Shown piece after piece: positions 63,871 to 64,000 of a stretch of DNA of 64,000 nt. The DNA comes from an uncultured Desulfatitalea sp. (GTDB taxonomy: Bacteria; Desulfobacterota; Desulfobacteria; Desulfobacterales; Desulfosarcinaceae). The stretch covers positions 124,001 through 188,000 of the forward strand of contig CALMNL010000004.1 of NCBI GenBank assembly GCA_937868765.1, written 5' to 3'. The stretch's first letter is position 1. Each line of letters opens with the position of its first letter. Below the pieces are notes generated by a model, which was not told the DNA's origin, ran no database searches, and saw only the letters and a program-made list of their open reading frames with translations. The position numbers were made by a program, and so were the translations under genes.

Positions 63871-64000
63871 TTATGCCCGCCTGGCCCGGGCCGCGAGGGC
63901 GTCCATGAAGGCGCCGATCTGGGCCTTCCACTGGGCTTCGGAGTAGTCCCGCAAATCCACCATGTCCGAGACCAGTTGCATCATGGGCAGATCGCAATGC
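63871..64000 (-). CDS. 2-hydroxyacyl-CoA dehydratase/benzoyl-CoA reductase-type subunit, C-terminal end
   Basis: 43 codons entering from the right edge, ending with TAA at 63871-63873, four bases before the activase gene start. The visible end (CDLPMMQLVSDMVDLRDYSE) looks like the C-terminus of HgdB or BcrB/BcrC-type subunits. The rest lies outside the window, so the family call relies on this tail and the two activase genes behind it. Confidence 0.6.
   Translation of the reverse strand, partial: HCDLPMMQLVSDMVDLRDYSEAQWKAQIGAFMDALAARARRA

Noticed and set aside
1-64000. CRISPR arrays, tRNA or rRNA genes, insertion sequences
   Set aside because: No regular spaced repeats, no cloverleaf-like sequence and no transposase or terminal repeats were seen on reading.

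Overview
The window is GC-rich, densely packed bacterial DNA. It most likely comes from a strictly anaerobic member of the Desulfobacterota (old Deltaproteobacteria), possibly near the Desulfosarcina/Desulfatitalea group. That placement is an inference from gene content: [4Fe-4S] 4-hydroxybutyryl-CoA dehydratase, 2-hydroxyacyl-CoA dehydratase activases, TRAP transporters, two-CW domain proteins, molybdopterin oxidoreductases and a complete membrane nitrate reductase. No tRNA, rRNA, CRISPR array or insertion sequence was recognised.

Region 1 (1-16500): the end of an HD-domain protein, then a division and cell wall (dcw) cluster read rightward: mraZ-rsmH-ftsL-ftsI-murE-murF-mraY-murD-ftsW-murG-murC-ftsQ-ftsA-ftsZ. 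Most junctions overlap or touch. murB and ddl are absent from their usual place between murC and ftsQ. FtsZ carries two copies of its C-terminal LDVPTF peptide.

Region 2 (16500-22500): a radical SAM protein, an HU/IHF-like protein, a small TerB-like protein, and an isolated VgrG spike with a HEAT-repeat protein directly behind it.

Region 3 (22500-44750): catabolic, CoA-centred genes. A six-gene leftward operon encodes an Old Yellow Enzyme, a ThDP enzyme, a DmsA-like molybdoenzyme, its Fe-S subunit, a metallo-beta-lactamase-fold hydrolase and a 3-hydroxyacyl-CoA dehydrogenase. Opposite it lie a crotonase, a TRAP transporter (dctPQM) and a UspA protein. A MerR-TetR fusion regulator with a second crotonase faces a nitronate monooxygenase/hydrolase/DUF1330 set. 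Then come a winged-helix ferredoxin, HypA, 4-hydroxybutyryl-CoA dehydratase, MaoC and a QueG-like protein. Together they suggest uptake and beta-oxidation-like breakdown of an organic acid that is not identified.

Region 4 (44800-60000): nitrate respiration with unusual signalling. Reading leftward: a Ser/Thr kinase with two-CW and cyclic-nucleotide domains, a PP2C phosphatase, narG, narH, narJ, narI and a TehA/SLAC1-type transporter, all on one strand. An FNR-like box lies upstream of the kinase. Divergent from it are a soluble GAF histidine kinase, an NtrC-type regulator, an Rnk-like factor, two unknown proteins and a stand-alone protein resembling domain III of proton-translocating transhydrogenase.

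Region 5 (60000-64000): a YitT membrane protein, a FemAB-type transferase with a disrupted start, two activase ATPases and the end of a 2-hydroxyacyl-CoA dehydratase-type subunit cut by the window edge.
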